A DNA stretch of 64,000 bases from Rhipicephalus microplus. Its lineage: Eukaryota > Arthropoda > Arachnida > Ixodida > Ixodidae. The stretch covers positions 251,026,092 through 251,090,091 of the forward strand of contig NC_134710.1 in the NCBI RefSeq assembly GCF_043290135.1, given 5' to 3'. The stretch's first letter is position 1. The number at the start of each line of letters is the position of its first letter. Positions 1 to 11,651 of the stretch are shown here, piece after piece. The notes under the pieces were generated by a model that was given only the letters and a program-made list of their open reading frames with translations, ran no database searches and had not been told where the DNA came from. A program made the translations under genes and the position numbers.

Positions 1-1035
1 CGTTGGACTCGCGAGTGCCAATCCTGTCAGCACTGTGAAGTCCAGCGTCATACTGGGACCCCCTTATGATCTTTCCCCGAGCCGGGCACTCAATTTTCCC
101 AGGTGCATTTGGACATTGTGGGACCATTGCCTTATTCTAAGGGCAAAACTACTTGCTAACTTTCGTCGACCGCTTCACGCTATTGCCGGAGGCCGTCCCC
201 ATCCAAGATATCACTGCCGAAACGGTTGCCCACGCTTTCATATGCCACTGGGTAGTGCGATTCGGAGTTCCATCGACCGTGACAACGATTCGCGGAAATG
301 CAATTCGAGTCTGCCCAATTCGGGAACGTCACCCGGTTCCTAGGAATTCGGCGCATCTGAAGAACGGCCTGCCATCCCATCAGCAACGATATGGTGGAAA
401 GATTCTATCGTCAACTGAAGACTGTCCTGACCGCAACTTCAAGTCACAGTTGGGTCGAGGCTCTACCCCTGACTTTATGGTGAATTAGGTCGACTCTGAA
501 AGCGGACATTGGCTGCTGCTCGGCTGAACTCGTACACGGCACAAAACTTAGCCTTCCGGGGGAGTTTGTCACCTACAGTAGAAACGCAAATGCCCAGGTC
601 AACAGCGAGTACGTCCTGCGACTGGAGGACATTATGAGCAAGCCGCGCCCTATCGCTCCGCGTATGCCAGCACAACGGCCTGTTCACGTCCCTTGTGATC
701 TCTCCTCTTGTTTTCACGTGCTCGTTAGGCACGACACTGTACAGCGTCTACTCCAGACTCTTTATGATGGGCCTTTCAAGGTGGTGGAACGAGGAGAAAA
801 GCACATCACGATCGACAGATGTGGCCGTAATGACATGGTTTCACTTGACGGCGTAAAACCAGCACACGTGGTAAGCAACAGTGATGTGCGTGCACCATCT
901 TAGGTTCCACAACCAGCAAGACTACCAGTACACCCGACTGAACCAACCCAACCATTACTCGAATGGTTCACGTGGGGTGGACGATGTACAAGACCTCCGG
1001 TGCGAATGAACTTACGAACTACAACGTGGTGTTGA
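1..1035 (+). pseudogene. Ty3/Gypsy integrase remnant (3' part of pol, broken)
   Basis: The translation resembles the catalytic core and C-terminal part of a Gypsy integrase, scattered over several frames. At about 150-300 one frame reads VDRFT, then ITAETVAHAF and RFGVPSTVTT, the usual run-up to the second catalytic Asp; the expected TDRG is changed to TIRG. Around 380-620 the downstream helices and the LxLPGEF-like region appear with frame changes. The frame at 634-903 carries YDGPFKVVERGEKHITID and VSLDGVKPAHV, typical of the integrase C-terminal tail. Arg-rich tail codons continue to about 1035. The element enters from beyond the window edge. Many frameshifts and stops make it non-coding. 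Family assignment is from recognised motifs; the exact clade is not determined. Confidence 0.8.
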
Positions 1036-1043
1036 TCCATTTA

Positions 1044-1205
1044 CTAGGGGGGGGGGCGAGTTACTGCAGGGGCGCTTCTTTGTGCGAATTCCAATAGCGC
1101 AAGCACGAGGAACCATGTGACTTTTCTTCGTGCCGTTCAAGGAAAATAAAAGTTCAGCTGTTGTTTGGGACGCGTGTGGCTTATATTCCTTGCGCGACCT
1201 GCTCA
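1044..1205 (+). repeat. Probable polypurine tract and 3' LTR remnant of the Gypsy copy above
   Basis: A G-rich run (ctag followed by ten G) at 1044-1056 sits just after the pol remnant, where a polypurine tract would be. It is followed by non-coding sequence with an AATAAA at 1145-1150. I could not define the TG...CA ends, so this is a placement by context only. Confidence 0.4.
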
Positions 1206-1237
1206 CCCAGCTCGGCCTATAGCAGTGCATACCAACG

Positions 1238-1485
1238 CCATGCTGCGGTGGTCTATTGGGTAAGGTACTCGGCTGCTGACCCGCAGATTGCGGGATCGAA
1301 TCCCGGCTGCGGCGGCTGCATTTTCAATGAAGGCGAAGGTGCTGTAGACGCGTGTGCTCAGATTTGGGTGCACGTTAAAGAACCCCAGGTGGTCGAAATT
1401 TCTGAAGCCCTCCACTACAGCGTCTCTCATAATCATAGCGTGGTTTTGGGACGTTAAACCCCACAAATAAATCCATCTATTATTT
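1238..1485 (+). mobile_element. Ruka-like tRNA-derived SINE, full length
   Basis: The tRNA-like head has an A-box-like stretch (tggtctattgggtaagg) and a B box (ggatcgaatcc). It is followed by the family body (gtgctcagatttgggtgc, acgttaaagaacccc, cgtctctcataatcat) and the terminal ccccaca-aat tail. Ruka is an established RNA polymerase III SINE of ticks that depends on a LINE for movement. A few substitutions from the other copies in this window. It lies directly after the Gypsy remnant. Confidence 0.9.
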
Positions 1486-2300
1486 CACCTCCTTCAAAAT
1501 ACGACCCCTGAGGTCGGGTCGAATCCGTGAGATTTGGTTCAGCAGCCCAGCACCGTACCTACTGATCTACGGTGGCGGGATAGATGAGTTTCATGCTCGC
1601 AGCTTCAGAGAGCTTGCGTGCCATGTGAACTCAGAACTTCGGCACGCTGAGGCCTAAATTTAGGTAACTTAGAAACGCATTTGTCATGCCGATATTTGAC
1701 ACTATTCTCCGTAACATGCACAAAAAGCACAAAATGCAATCACAGACAGCATGGCTGGCATTCCTATAGGCAGAATCAAGAGGACAAAGCAACAATGAGC
1801 CGTAATAAAAAACCGCAGCAAGTCTAATCACAGTTTTCATGAAAATATAAAGTAAAATAAATATTTTTATATGTCTAACCCCAAGCTTCTTATAGTTATT
1901 TTGGTATTCATAGAGCGCTGGTTTGCACATAGTGTAGAAGTGTTAAAGCTACCGTGTTCTTCAGTATTGGTGCGCGATAAATAAATTCAATAAGCCTTCG
2001 GGAGGTATGTAAATACATTCGTTGCATACCACATGCTTTTATTGATAAATCGAAATAAAAACCAACACCACCGATTGTTAGTCTATTCTTATCTCTGTTG
2101 TGACTGTTTCGACAGAGTGGCTCCAGCTGCTGATATTGGTAACAGGGCTGAAGTATAGAGACTTTTTGTAACTATTTCCTCACATAATAAGGTCAACACG
2201 GGAGCTGCGGCCTCCCAAGATAAGCAGAGGTCACCATTCTGGCAGCCATCGCCATCTGCCAAGCTGCTGAGAGTGGGGACTTTACGAGGTGAAGGCGCGA
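1486..2300. other. Unassigned AT-rich DNA
   Basis: No reading frame with recognisable protein similarity and no repeat shared with the rest of the window. Short frames here have no motif. Confidence 0.5.
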
Positions 2301-2304
2301 AAGT

Positions 2305-2985
2305 TGTGGGAATCGAGGCTAGGCCGCCGCCTTTGCGCGGGCTTTGCTGCCTCTTTTTGCGTTCTTATGTTCCGACGAGACTCCCCTCCTCCGTGGTCTG
2401 TCGCGCTGGAAGAGCGGGGAGCGACGTTTAACGCCTCTCACCCGGTAGCGGATGTCGACTGTGGCGCCGTGCGCAGAATCTCTCGGGACGTTTCGCGCCA
2501 CGCATTGGGAACCTCTCCGGGAGAACCTCTCCTTACCACATGGGGTAAGGACGCATTTCTTTTCTGTACGTTGACTCCCTTTATTTGGGGCTCGTTCTAA
2601 CCTCGCCTACGGCACCTTGCGCCCGTGGCGAACACTTAACCTTTGTCGCTCCCCCCCCCCCTTCTAACGCTAGGCCGAAGAGCGGGGTGGTGTGCTATGT
2701 CCTAGTGCACGGTCAAACTTCTCCAACCCATACCTCTCGGAAGCCAACACGAGCGCCTTTGCCCTCGCTCGAGCAACCGGGCCCTCTTTCCCGGTGTCCC
2801 CGTGAATCACCTTTGCCCGCGGAGACGTGCTCGCGGCACTCTGTGTAGTACTTCTCGCCCGGGGCGTGGATAAGTTCATTTGCTTTCCCGCCGCCCCTGT
2901 TGTAACGGGCTCTGTTCTGCGTTTTTGGTGTTCCCGCAGGCAATAAAGTGTTGCGACTTTGAGCAGTACCGTGTTCTCGCCACGG
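2305..2985 (+). repeat. Candidate solo LTR or other promoter-like repeat, GC-rich
   Basis: A GC-rich block stands out from AT-rich flanks. It starts tgtgggaatcgaggc and has a C-rich run at 2650-2661. It ends with an AATAAA (2942-2947) followed by a T/G-rich stretch, as in the R-U5 part of an LTR. No coding frame is convincing. I could not find a second copy or a target duplication, so the boundaries are uncertain. Confidence 0.3.
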
Positions 2986-3540
2986 TGACGGTTAATGCGT
3001 GCCCTGCGGCTCGCTAAAACCAGACCCATGCTAGTGGTCGTGCTCCTTCGGGATACGTGTACACTACAAAGTGTGAGTAGGGGTGATATTGATCCCCCAA
3101 ATTCGGCGGTTTTGTGAGTTTGTGGTTTTTCTCTCAATCGGTGTAGTTTATGATTCACGAGGGTTGGCCATTTTGTAAAAGAAACGGAAATATGAGGCGA
3201 GAGCTTAAACTGTGATTGCGTGTGTATATAGTGCACGTTTTTGTTTCGTTTTCATACTCTACGATGTAAGTACGTGTATACACGCTTTTTCGAGATTGTG
3301 TGGAGTGTCAGTCTCGATACTTAGGGCTCATTTACATTGGCGAAGCACAGAGATCACGCAAAGTTAGTCGCAAATGTACCAGATGACTTCAAGTCACGAG
3401 GAGATTTGTTGCAAATAGTCGCAAATGCAGTCGAAAAAAGTGACTTCTTTGAATTGATCAATAGCCGCGTGATGATGCAGTCGCACCAATGCCCCATTGA
3501 GCAGCAAACCAAAACAGTCAGTTTCTTCATTTCTCTCTTT

Positions 3541-3576
<36 letters not shown>

Positions 3577-4026
3577 CTGTATCTCTTTTTTTACAAAAAG
3601 CTATACCCTGCAGACGGTCTTTGTGCGATTTTTGTGTACCAGAACATTTGCGGACAAGTTTGTCACGAGACCTCCGATAGTCGTCGGTAGGAGTGAGCGC
3701 TTGCGTATAATGCAGATATCCTGAATGGATGACATGAGAACCACGCGAGTTTTTATTTAGTTCAAAGTTACACAAGGACGAGAAGGGGCCACAACACGTG
3801 CGCCAACTTTCAACAAAATGGTTTATTGCACGCAGCGTGCAAATATATACAGCGCTGAATCTCATACGCTACAGCCAGATGTCGTGCACAGAGGAGTGAA
3901 TTTTTTTCTTATCATATGCTTTTTTACAAAATATCCGCCGAGAAAGGCACTTTTTCCAATGCTCTTTTTTTTACAAGATATGCGAAACAAATCGCAAACT
4001 AATGCACGTTCAAAATGTGCTGAATA
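2986..4026. other. Unassigned DNA with a TTTC-rich microsatellite
   Basis: Nothing coding was recognised. A pyrimidine-rich (TTTC/TTTG)n stretch occupies about 3527-3583. AT-rich sequence with T runs fills 3890-3980. Confidence 0.5.
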
Positions 4027-4269
4027 TTGATAGATTGATACGTACTGTTGAACGTCTCAAAACCACCATATGATTATGAGAGACGCCGTAGCGGACGGCT
4101 TCGGAAATTTCGACCACCTTGGGTACTTTAACGTACACTCAAATCTGAGCACGTGGGTCTACAGCGTTTTCACCTCCATCGAAAATGCAGCCGCCGCAGC
4201 CGGGATTCGATCCCGCGACCTACGGCTCAGCTGCTGAGTACCTTAGCCACTAGACCATCGTGGCGGGGC
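4027..4269 (-). mobile_element. Ruka-like SINE, near full length
   Basis: Minus-strand copy. On the plus strand the tail (attgatagattgat, then aaaccaccatatgattatgag) comes first and the tRNA-like head last (cgggattcgatcccg, then ccactagaccatcgtggcgggg). The B box on the minus strand is intact (gggatcgaatcccgg). There are scattered substitutions. No clear target duplication was found. Confidence 0.9.
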
Positions 4270-4292
4270 AATATACTGAACAAATCACAAAA

Positions 4293-4865
4293 CTAATCCA
4301 TGTTCGAAAAATACAATTCTTTATGCGACAGGGGAAGTGATAGCGTGCTTACACATTCACTACCCAGATTAGCGATTCTGGTGGTTTCTACTATTAGTGT
4401 GGTTCGTTCATCACGGCTGGTCAATGATACCTTGGTGCTCTCAAAAAAAAAAAAAGGGGTGCACCCACAAACTCTACAATGCATCGCGAGACTGCCATCG
4501 TTACTCTTCTTTACAAGGTTGTAGCAGTGCCCTCGTAACCTGTAATTCAGACAGCACCCTGTCTGTACGACGTACTGCTTTCTGCCAGAAAGGAGAATCT
4601 GATACACCACCGCCTCTCTGGAGTCTGCTATCCGAGTCCTATACCTTATCTTGCAAGCACAAGCGTTCTGTGGAGCAGAATTACTAAGACTGCACGTTGA
4701 ATTAAGCATGCATGGCATAGAGAAAACTAGCTGAACATTAGCACGTGACGCCACTCGTGTTATGTTATGCGAGATTTTGTGTATGCCCGTCACCACAGCT
4801 ATTCTGTTTCGTGTGGCGACAGTGTTAGACTGACTTTGATCAGCGTGTTGGTATTTCTTTATCAA
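4293..4865 (-). pseudogene. Penelope-like element fragment: linker and GIY-YIG endonuclease, C-terminal part
   Basis: A 190-codon minus-strand frame matches the end of the single ORF of Penelope-like retroelements. Residues 40-75 correspond to the linker before the endonuclease (NVQLVFSMPC, then Cys-rich). Residues 85-105 carry the nuclease core as VVYQILLSGRKQYVVQTG, where VYQI and QYVVQTG stand for the GIY and YIG motifs. CRVCGCTP follows near 130-137, and the C-terminal helix reads LGSECVSTLSLPLS. GIY-YIG nucleases nick target DNA for PLE insertion. No RT part is attached, so this is a 5'-truncated copy. It resembles the nuclease of the copy at 28.8-30.6 kb more than that at 31.7-33.2 kb. 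Confidence 0.8.
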
Positions 4866-4869
4866 GGAC

Positions 4870-6344
4870 TTGGTGATCGACAGTTGGACGGCTACGAAGT
4901 AGCTGGATTCCGGGAGGCGGGAGGACTGCTTTCAGAGAGCATCCATTACAGAGTGTTCACCAGATTTACTGATAGCGCTATCTCAGCAGAACCTAACGAT
5001 GCGTCTTTCGACTAGCTTGGTGCGAGCTGAGCTGAACGGCGAGAATCGTTTGTTCCGTCTCGGTTCATACTGCCAGCAATTCCTTCTACGAAGGAACGCG
5101 AACTTGACATGAAGGAAGCGAGGCTTCCCATCATTAGTAAGTAGTCCATGCGTTGTCGATAAAGAGTATAGGCACTGTTGAAACAAGTTTATTACGTCAG
5201 CTAGTTCATTAGGTTAGCTATGAGGTAGATGTCAGCGTACCTAAAAATTCACCAAGTACCAAGCCTGAGGACAAGCTGAGTAGCATTCTGTCAAGCTGGG
5301 CTAAAAAAGTCCTGGAGAAGCGGAGCGATACATGACTCAATACAGACTCCATGTTTCTGGGACGATGTACGTTGACTTCAAAATAAACAATGAAAGTTCC
5401 AAGAAGCTTCTCGATGACACAGGTGATTCATCCTTGAAGTCAATCCACTCAAAGCTTTTGATACTCTCACTAATGGATGTCAGCAGTTAGTCATGAGGTA
5501 AGGAGTAGCACAGATCCTTTATGTGAATGAAGAAGGCGTAAATGCCATCGTTACTAAGGGGACTGATAGCTTTGAGCACGTCATTGCAATTCTTCACTAA
5601 GAAAGGGGCATCGATGTGCAACAACTTCAGCTTATCCAGTTTAAATAAACAGAGCCACTAATTTTCGCCGCGTATCATTTTCAGAAACAATTAAACGGAA
5701 CTGATCCTCTGGTATGTGCGTCTTTGTGCTAAAAATACTTGGAAAAAATCTCTGTTTTTGTTTTATCGAATCTAAATCTCATTTTAGAAAGCTGAATTCT
5801 TTCACACATGTCTTTAGCGCAGCTCTGAACTTTGATCATCGAAACAACGACACCGATGCTAGACGACTGCTGAGAGTGCCTCACAAGCTTTCGCACTGCA
5901 CATCTCACCGGTGAAAACAGCGGAAGCATGCGCAGGGAAGGTTTTTTTTTTCAAATAGGCGAGTGCGCGCTTGAGTAGCGCTGGTGTTACGTCTCCCCTT
6001 ATTATCCTTATGTTAATTTGCAATAAATATTTTCTGTCTTACCAACAAGGTCGAATTTATCCCTTGTCAGTACTTCATCTTCGGCCACCGACGCCAATAC
6101 ATTTATAATGCAACTTTTCAGAAAATTCGCGATCATAACAGTCGGTTGAATTCACACATTTTGGGTACGCATTGGATGCATGCTGCAACAGGCCCTCCCC
6201 CCTCCCCCCCCCCCACACACACACAAAAGAAGTAAAACAGTAGCACTGGACAAGAACTCGTTTAAACTGCTTGCATATAAAACGCATGCTAGGATTTGCC
6301 TCCACGAGCTCAAACAATGTGCTGGCTACCATACTCAATATGAA
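4870..6344. other. Unassigned DNA
   Basis: No protein motif or repeat family was recognised. C-run and CA-rich sequence lies at about 6193-6225. Confidence 0.5.
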
Positions 6345-6398
6345 TATAAATAAATAAATAAATAAATAAGTAAATAAATAAATAAATAAATAAATAAG
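6345..6398. repeat. (AAAT)n microsatellite
   Basis: About 13 tetranucleotide units of taaa with two taag interruptions. Confidence 0.95.
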
Positions 6399-6947
6399 TT
6401 TTCGTATCATGTTTACGACTGAGCCAGAATTTGTCTTTTCTTGGCGCAATTGCATAGCCTAGTATATCACTTAGCAGATATGACTTGCTACTCTAATCTT
6501 GCCGTATTTTCCATTTCCTTTCCATTCAAAGGCGTCTGCTAAAGCTGCGCCATTATGGGCCAAACGACGGAAATGCACGGTGCAGCAACAACCCCATTTT
6601 TTTTTTGTATCTAGGCGTAGCTCTTTGCAGCGTGACGACGAGGCCCTGTGTGTGTGTACGATAAAAGCGCCGGCTATACGATACGGCCCATTCCGATCTG
6701 ATGGCCTGTCATAAATTAGAACGGCCAAGAGGCACGCAAAAGCCACAGAGTGGCGTTAGATCCCTATATAATTGAGAATGTTCCGCTCGTCTTTTTTCCG
6801 CTTCGTCTTCAGCGGCTTGTATGACCGAACGCTTTCAGAGAATAAATTCTGCCTCGTGTGCTCGACTGGCAAGGTGGTTGGTACGATGGCACCCCAGTTT
6901 TTCGTCTTGCATCGCACTGAACGAGGCGTGGGCGCAAAAGTAACCAA
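6399..6947. other. Unassigned DNA
   Basis: No convincing gene or repeat. A T9 run lies at 6598-6607. Confidence 0.5.
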
Positions 6948-7212
6948 TAATATTTGTTGGTGTTTAACCTCCCAAAAAACCATCATATGATTATAAGAGA
7001 CGCCGTAGTGAAGAGCTCCAAAAATTTCGAGCTCCTGGGGTTCGCTAACGTGCACCTAAATCTAAGCACACGGCCTCAAGCGTTTTCACCACCAACAGAA
7101 ATGCGGTCGCCACGGCCGGGATTCGATCCCGTGCCTTCGGTTCAGCAGCCGAGTGGCTTAGCCACAAGACCATTATGGCTTTTTTTATTGTCTAGACCAC
7201 CACGGTGGGTTG
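6948..7212 (-). mobile_element. Ruka-like SINE, diverged, with a second 5'-end fragment attached
   Basis: The main copy is 6948-7181. On the minus strand it has the B box gggatcgaatcccgg and the usual body, with many substitutions. Immediately beyond the head, after a T run, 7190-7210 reads tctagaccaccacggtggg, a second copy of the SINE 5' end in the same orientation. Either two insertions abut or the head was duplicated. Confidence 0.85.
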
Positions 7213-7658
7213 CAGAAGTAACCAAGCCTACTTACTTGGGCGACTTTGGGGCATTTTTTTTGCTATTATTCAGATTTTGTATACTACGCATTGCACGGTG
7301 ATTAGGAGAGTAGTGTGGAAACCTGATGTTTTAGTTTCTACCTTTGGCAGCCGCATTTCTGGTTATTTTGATTCACCCCACAGCAGATATGCTCTAGCGT
7401 GCCCGTTTAAAACATTGGGTAAGGTGTGCTTGCTGCCAGCCTTGGCTGAAATTTTTAGCACTCATTTGTTTGAATATTTGCGAAAGAAACCAATAGGCGC
7501 TGAACTGAATATGACGTCCTTTGTGTGCACCTCTCTACCAATGCCATTATTTCGGGGGCAGCGGCGGTGGGCTCGTTCCAGTTTTCTTTCCCTTTCTCTA
7601 CGTCAGCGAGCTCGTACGGTTTGTTACACAGTGTTTTTTTTTACTGAATTCTCGCACT
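7213..7658. other. Unassigned DNA
   Basis: An open frame continues on the plus strand, but its protein has no recognisable motif and its start lies in the SINE. I do not call it a gene. Confidence 0.45.
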
Positions 7659-7672
7659 TCTGTAAAGAGAAT

Positions 7673-7914
7673 TGATTGATTGATATATGGGGTTTAACGT
7701 CCCAAAACCACTACATGATTATGAGAGACGCCGTAGTGGAGGGCTCCGGAAATTTCGACCACCCGGGGTTCTTTAACGTGCACCCAAATCTGAGCACACG
7801 GGCCTACAACATTTCCGTCTCCATCGGAAATGCAGCCGCCGCAGCCGGGATTTGAACCCGCGCCCTGCGGGTCAGCAGCCGAGTACCATAGCCACTAGAC
7901 CACCGCGGCGGGGC
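7673..7914 (-). mobile_element. Ruka-like SINE, full length with target-site duplication
   Basis: Close to the family consensus. A 14-bp direct repeat, tctgtaaagagaat, lies at 7659-7672 and again at 7915-7928. This is the target duplication and fixes both ends of the SINE. On the minus strand the order is head (ccccgccgcggtggtctagtgg), B box, body, then the tgattgat-complement tail. The good match and perfect duplication suggest a fairly recent insertion. Confidence 0.95.
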
Positions 7915-7928
7915 TCTGTAAAGAGAAT

Positions 7929-8368
7929 GTCCACATCTGAAGGACAACCTCCGCCGTAAACACCATAATCTTTTACTTTTATCTGACATGTGTGTTACAC
8001 CTGTACCTTATTTCCCTCACGTTGATCGCATTTTGGCCGCAGTGCTCTATTTTTGAACTCTATATTTGCCGCATCAAATTACCATAACCCGGCACCTTAC
8101 AGAATCACGGCGAGCAAGGTTAGGTTTGCATATCGAAGCTTTTTAGCCGAAAAATTATACGCCCCAAAGGATTTTCACGTGTTTCCCTCCTTCTACTTGT
8201 GCATCTAATGCAGCAGTCTTTAAATAAAAGTTAATACGTTCTTTCTTTTCTCAGATACATGTTACATTGTACACAAATGCCGCCAACACCATTATGAGAT
8301 TTTTACTGCTATTTTGTATAATCTATTTTAGTACGACTTCATTGGTTCATGATGTATTGACGGGGCTA

Positions 8369-8370
<2 letters not shown>
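7929..8370. other. Unassigned DNA
   Basis: Nothing recognised. The plus-strand frame here is extended only by the following trinucleotide repeat. Confidence 0.5.
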
Positions 8371-8588
<218 letters not shown>

Positions 8589-9601
8589 CTTGTTGCGGCG
8601 AGATGCCTTTATTTACAAGAGATGATGAATGGGAGAGTCCAGGGATCTGGCCGACCACCGCTCGTGCCAACCTCGTTCTCATCTTCTTCCACGTGTTCCC
8701 GTAGTATCGTAGCAATTCCCCCTTTGCAGACGATGCCCACCGGGCGAGTTAGGCTTCGTTGCGATGATGATAGCGTTTTAAACGGGCAGCATGAACGACG
8801 TTGGTCTTGCTTGAGCGGCGGCCAGTTGACAACAGCTGAGATATCACGTACGTGACATCGCTGAGGCGTTCCAGGACAACAAACGGACCAGTGTAGTTGG
8901 CCAGAAACTTCTGGTAAAGGCCGCGCTTGCGAAGCGGCGTCCAAAGCCACACCAAATCCTCTTTTTCAAACAATACGTGCTGCTGACTTCTGTCGTAACG
9001 GATCTTAGAGCCTTTCTAGGAGATGAAAGTTCGAAGACAGGCGATGCGCTGGGCCTCTTCTGCGTGGCAAATGGTTTCGGCGAGAGTAGGTTTATCAGTC
9101 TCGGAAAAAGGAAGAATAGTGTCAAGAGCTGTGCGGGGTTGGCGTGCGTGGAGCAGATAAAATGGACTGTATCTCGTTGTTTCGCGCTGTGCAGTGTTGT
9201 GGGCGAAAGTTATAAATGGCAAGATCGCGTCCCATATTTTGTGTCTGGAGTCAACATACATGAAAATCATGTTGACGAGAGTCCTATTAGTTCGTTCCAT
9301 CAAACCATTAGCCTGCGGGGGATACGGGGTAGTGTGACGAAAATGGCACGAAGCAAGACGAAGGAGATGTTCAACTACATCGGCAACAAATTGCCACCCG
9401 CGATCACTTATGATGACACGGGGGATCTATGGCGTAGTATAACGCCATAGATGCTGTGAAACGCCATAGATGAACTGTGAAACTTGAGTGGCCGTTGCCG
9501 CAGAAATCACCGCAGCTTCGGCGTAACGTGTGAGGTGGTCAACGCCCACAATAATCCATCGGTTGCCCTTCGTTGACCGCGGAAAGGTCCGAGCAGGTCA
9601 A

Positions 9602-9604
<3 letters not shown>
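8589..9604 (-). pseudogene. Ty3/Gypsy integrase and C-terminal tail, 5'- and 3'-truncated
   Basis: Reading the minus strand from 9604: VDLLGPF gives the start of the catalytic core (first Asp). Then comes a frameshifted stretch, then VIISDRGWQF with the second Asp (about 9380-9420). The third position follows as ANGLMERTNRT with the catalytic Glu (about 9290-9310). A 95-codon frame (9303-9016) covers the helices after the core, and a 74-codon frame (8973-8749) carries KFLANYTGPFVVLERLSDVTYVI, the usual SH3-like tail. Frames change between these pieces, and a local hairpin duplication at 9425-9480 breaks the core. No RT or gag is present. It ends at microsatellites on both sides. Confidence 0.85.
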
Positions 9605-9643
<39 letters not shown>

Positions 9644-9651
9644 CATCATTA
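9602..9651. repeat. (ATT)n microsatellite
   Basis: About 15 ATT units followed by atcatcatt. It abuts the integrase fragment exactly and is the reverse complement of the TAA array at its other end. Confidence 0.95.
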
Positions 9652-11000
9652 GCGACGAGCATTCCCTTTGAAGTGAACCGGAGTTTCAGTAGTTTGCTGA
9701 TCAGCATAAAAAAAAAACTCACGAATGACTTCTGATAAACGATTTTCTCGTGATGTAAACTGCCCATACATATACCGTCATATATAAAATCATACTGAAG
9801 AAAAAGTCTCTAACAGAAGTATCTACTAAATTTCAACTTTAAAAACATGAATAATTTGCGTGAAGCATTTTCCACTTACCGGCCTAATATTGTCGCCGAC
9901 TAGTGTTCACTATGCATTCATACAACAGAATAATGAATAATGGGTAGGAAGAAAGTGAAGGAGGCAGACAAAGGGAGAAGGCAGGGAGGTTAACCAGAAA
10001 GACATTCGGTTGGCTACCCTACACTGGGGGTTTAGCGAAGAGGACAAAAAAAGTGAGAAAGAGGAAAGACGGAGAGACCGTTGGTAAATTCCCTGCAGCG
10101 TGTAGAACTCCTCCGCAAGTCAGAGGCGTTGACACAAACGCGTCGTCATCCAAAAGACACAAAAGCGCTTTCGCAGCCTTGTGGGCTGTCTGTACCACTA
10201 TGCCTCCCTGCCTCTAATGATTCTCTTACTACAAAAGCTTCACAATATAAATTAGCTATACATTTCGTTTTTTTGCCATGAATATTGAATAAAAAGAGTG
10301 CCGAAAATGTACCTAAAAGTCATGCATTATACGCCTCAAACTGTTCCGTCATTTTGTGAGGTAGTGGTGTTTGGCTACATGTGGAACAGCGACTTATTTG
10401 AATGGCTTGGCGCCGGAGAGTATTGGCACAGAAGTGGTTTATATACAATTCCCTTCACAAGTACCCGTTAAGGCAGAAGCCACGAACAGGAGCAACACAC
10501 TCATGAATCAAAGTTAGGAAATTCTCAGCAGGAGCGTGGAGACCGGACTATTACAACGTTTCGGTGTTAGGAAGATTCTGCGAGAAAGGCTTTCGGCGAA
10601 CAGACTCTTGGTGCCAGTGCTTTGTGAGGGGCGAGACCAGTGTGGAACATAGTCAGTCTGCACAATTCTGCATGTTGTTATGCAACTCGTACCACGTCTA
10701 TGTTAAAATGCGACGCGCTCTCTCCACTCACTGTAGCGGCAGGACACGCGACCTACCTTTTCACTTTGTGGACGTTGTCTCCCTTAACTTTTTATAATCA
10801 CCGCTGTGGGATAATCAGGAATAACAGTGGAAGTGCCTCAGACTTGCTGGCCGACGTTTCGATAGGAGGGCCTATTTTTTCAAAGGCGCCGTGTCATCCT
10901 TGGCGTGTTAGTTTTAAAGAGGTTAGTGATGACGTCATCTCCTGGTGGTGGCGCGTGTCCGGACATGCTTGCTGATTATGTATTGAAAGAAGAGTGATTT
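9652..11000. other. Unassigned DNA
   Basis: A purine-rich stretch lies at about 9940-10080. Frames at 10081-10975 have no recognisable motif. Confidence 0.5.
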
Positions 11001-11461
11001 CACGTAAAATCAAACAAAACATGACTGGCCGACCTCTTAAATTTATTTGAAAAATTTATTATGCATTGTTGTCTGATGAATGAAAAAAAAAACAGATCCG
11101 CAATTGGTTTAGGTGGGAAATGTTTTTTGTGTGAGGAACAGTAAATCAATAATGACGAAGAAGTAGAGTGCCATGCTTAGCTGCTGTGCAGTTTTTTTTT
11201 CAATTTTGACGATGAATTACACAAAAAATAATAAAGCCACGTAGGTCAAATTTGTTTAGCTAAATGCAAGCGTAGTTTTGCTTGCGTTTAATCATTTTTC
11301 ACCTCTCTGGGCGCATTGCTTCATAAAAGTTCTCAAATTCGACCAAGAAGATGCTTTTTGCCAAATTTGCAGGCCTTTATTTCAAAAAGGGGTGATCACA
11401 GAACTGTGGGAATAACGAATTATTTTTTCAGCATGTCTATATATAAATTGGCAATGCTTAT
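11001..11461 (+). repeat. Left inverted arm, outer part
   Basis: Diverged reverse complement of about 18350-18926. It continues after the Gypsy insertion at 15803. The last five bases, cttat, are the target duplication of the Gypsy element. Confidence 0.8.
11457..11461. repeat. Target-site duplication, left copy (cttat)
   Basis: Identical to 15798-15802 and directly outside the two LTRs; five bases is usual for Gypsy integrases. Confidence 0.9.
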
Positions 11462-11619
11462 TGAAGCGGTATGAGCCTTTGGACAGAAGATGAAGAAGCG
11501 CGAGGGCCGGGGCAGGAAAGAAGAGGAGGATGAAGTGAAAAATAAAGCAAATTAAGATGGACGCCAGTTCCATACTGAAGCTTTAATGCTGTTCCGTTAT
11601 TTTAAGTAGGAACACTACA
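11462..11619 (+). repeat. 5' LTR of Gypsy-1
   Basis: tgaagcggtatgag...aacactaca. It contains a purine-rich middle and an AATAAA at 11541-11546. It should hold the promoter and the polyadenylation signal, though I see no canonical TATA box. Confidence 0.95.
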
Positions 11620-11625
11620 TTATTT

Positions 11626-11640
11626 TGGCGCAGCCGGCCA
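11626..11640 (+). promoter_or_regulatory. Primer-binding site of Gypsy-1
   Basis: ttggcgcagccggcc begins six bases after the LTR. TGG would pair with the CCA end of a tRNA primer. I did not determine which tRNA. The leader between this site and the ATG is only about a dozen bases. Confidence 0.7.
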
Positions 11641-11651
11641 TCGAAGCCATC

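Noticed and set aside
1238..1320. tRNA genes at each Ruka head
   Set aside because: The tRNA-like part is always attached to the same SINE body.
2670..3236. A 188-codon minus-strand frame
   Set aside because: No motif, unusual composition (Arg/Ser/Thr), and it overlaps the GC-rich LTR-like block; likely chance.
11625..11651. Earlier TTG start for the Gypsy-1 polyprotein
   Set aside because: It lies in the primer-binding site; ATG at 11652 in the same frame is the better start.
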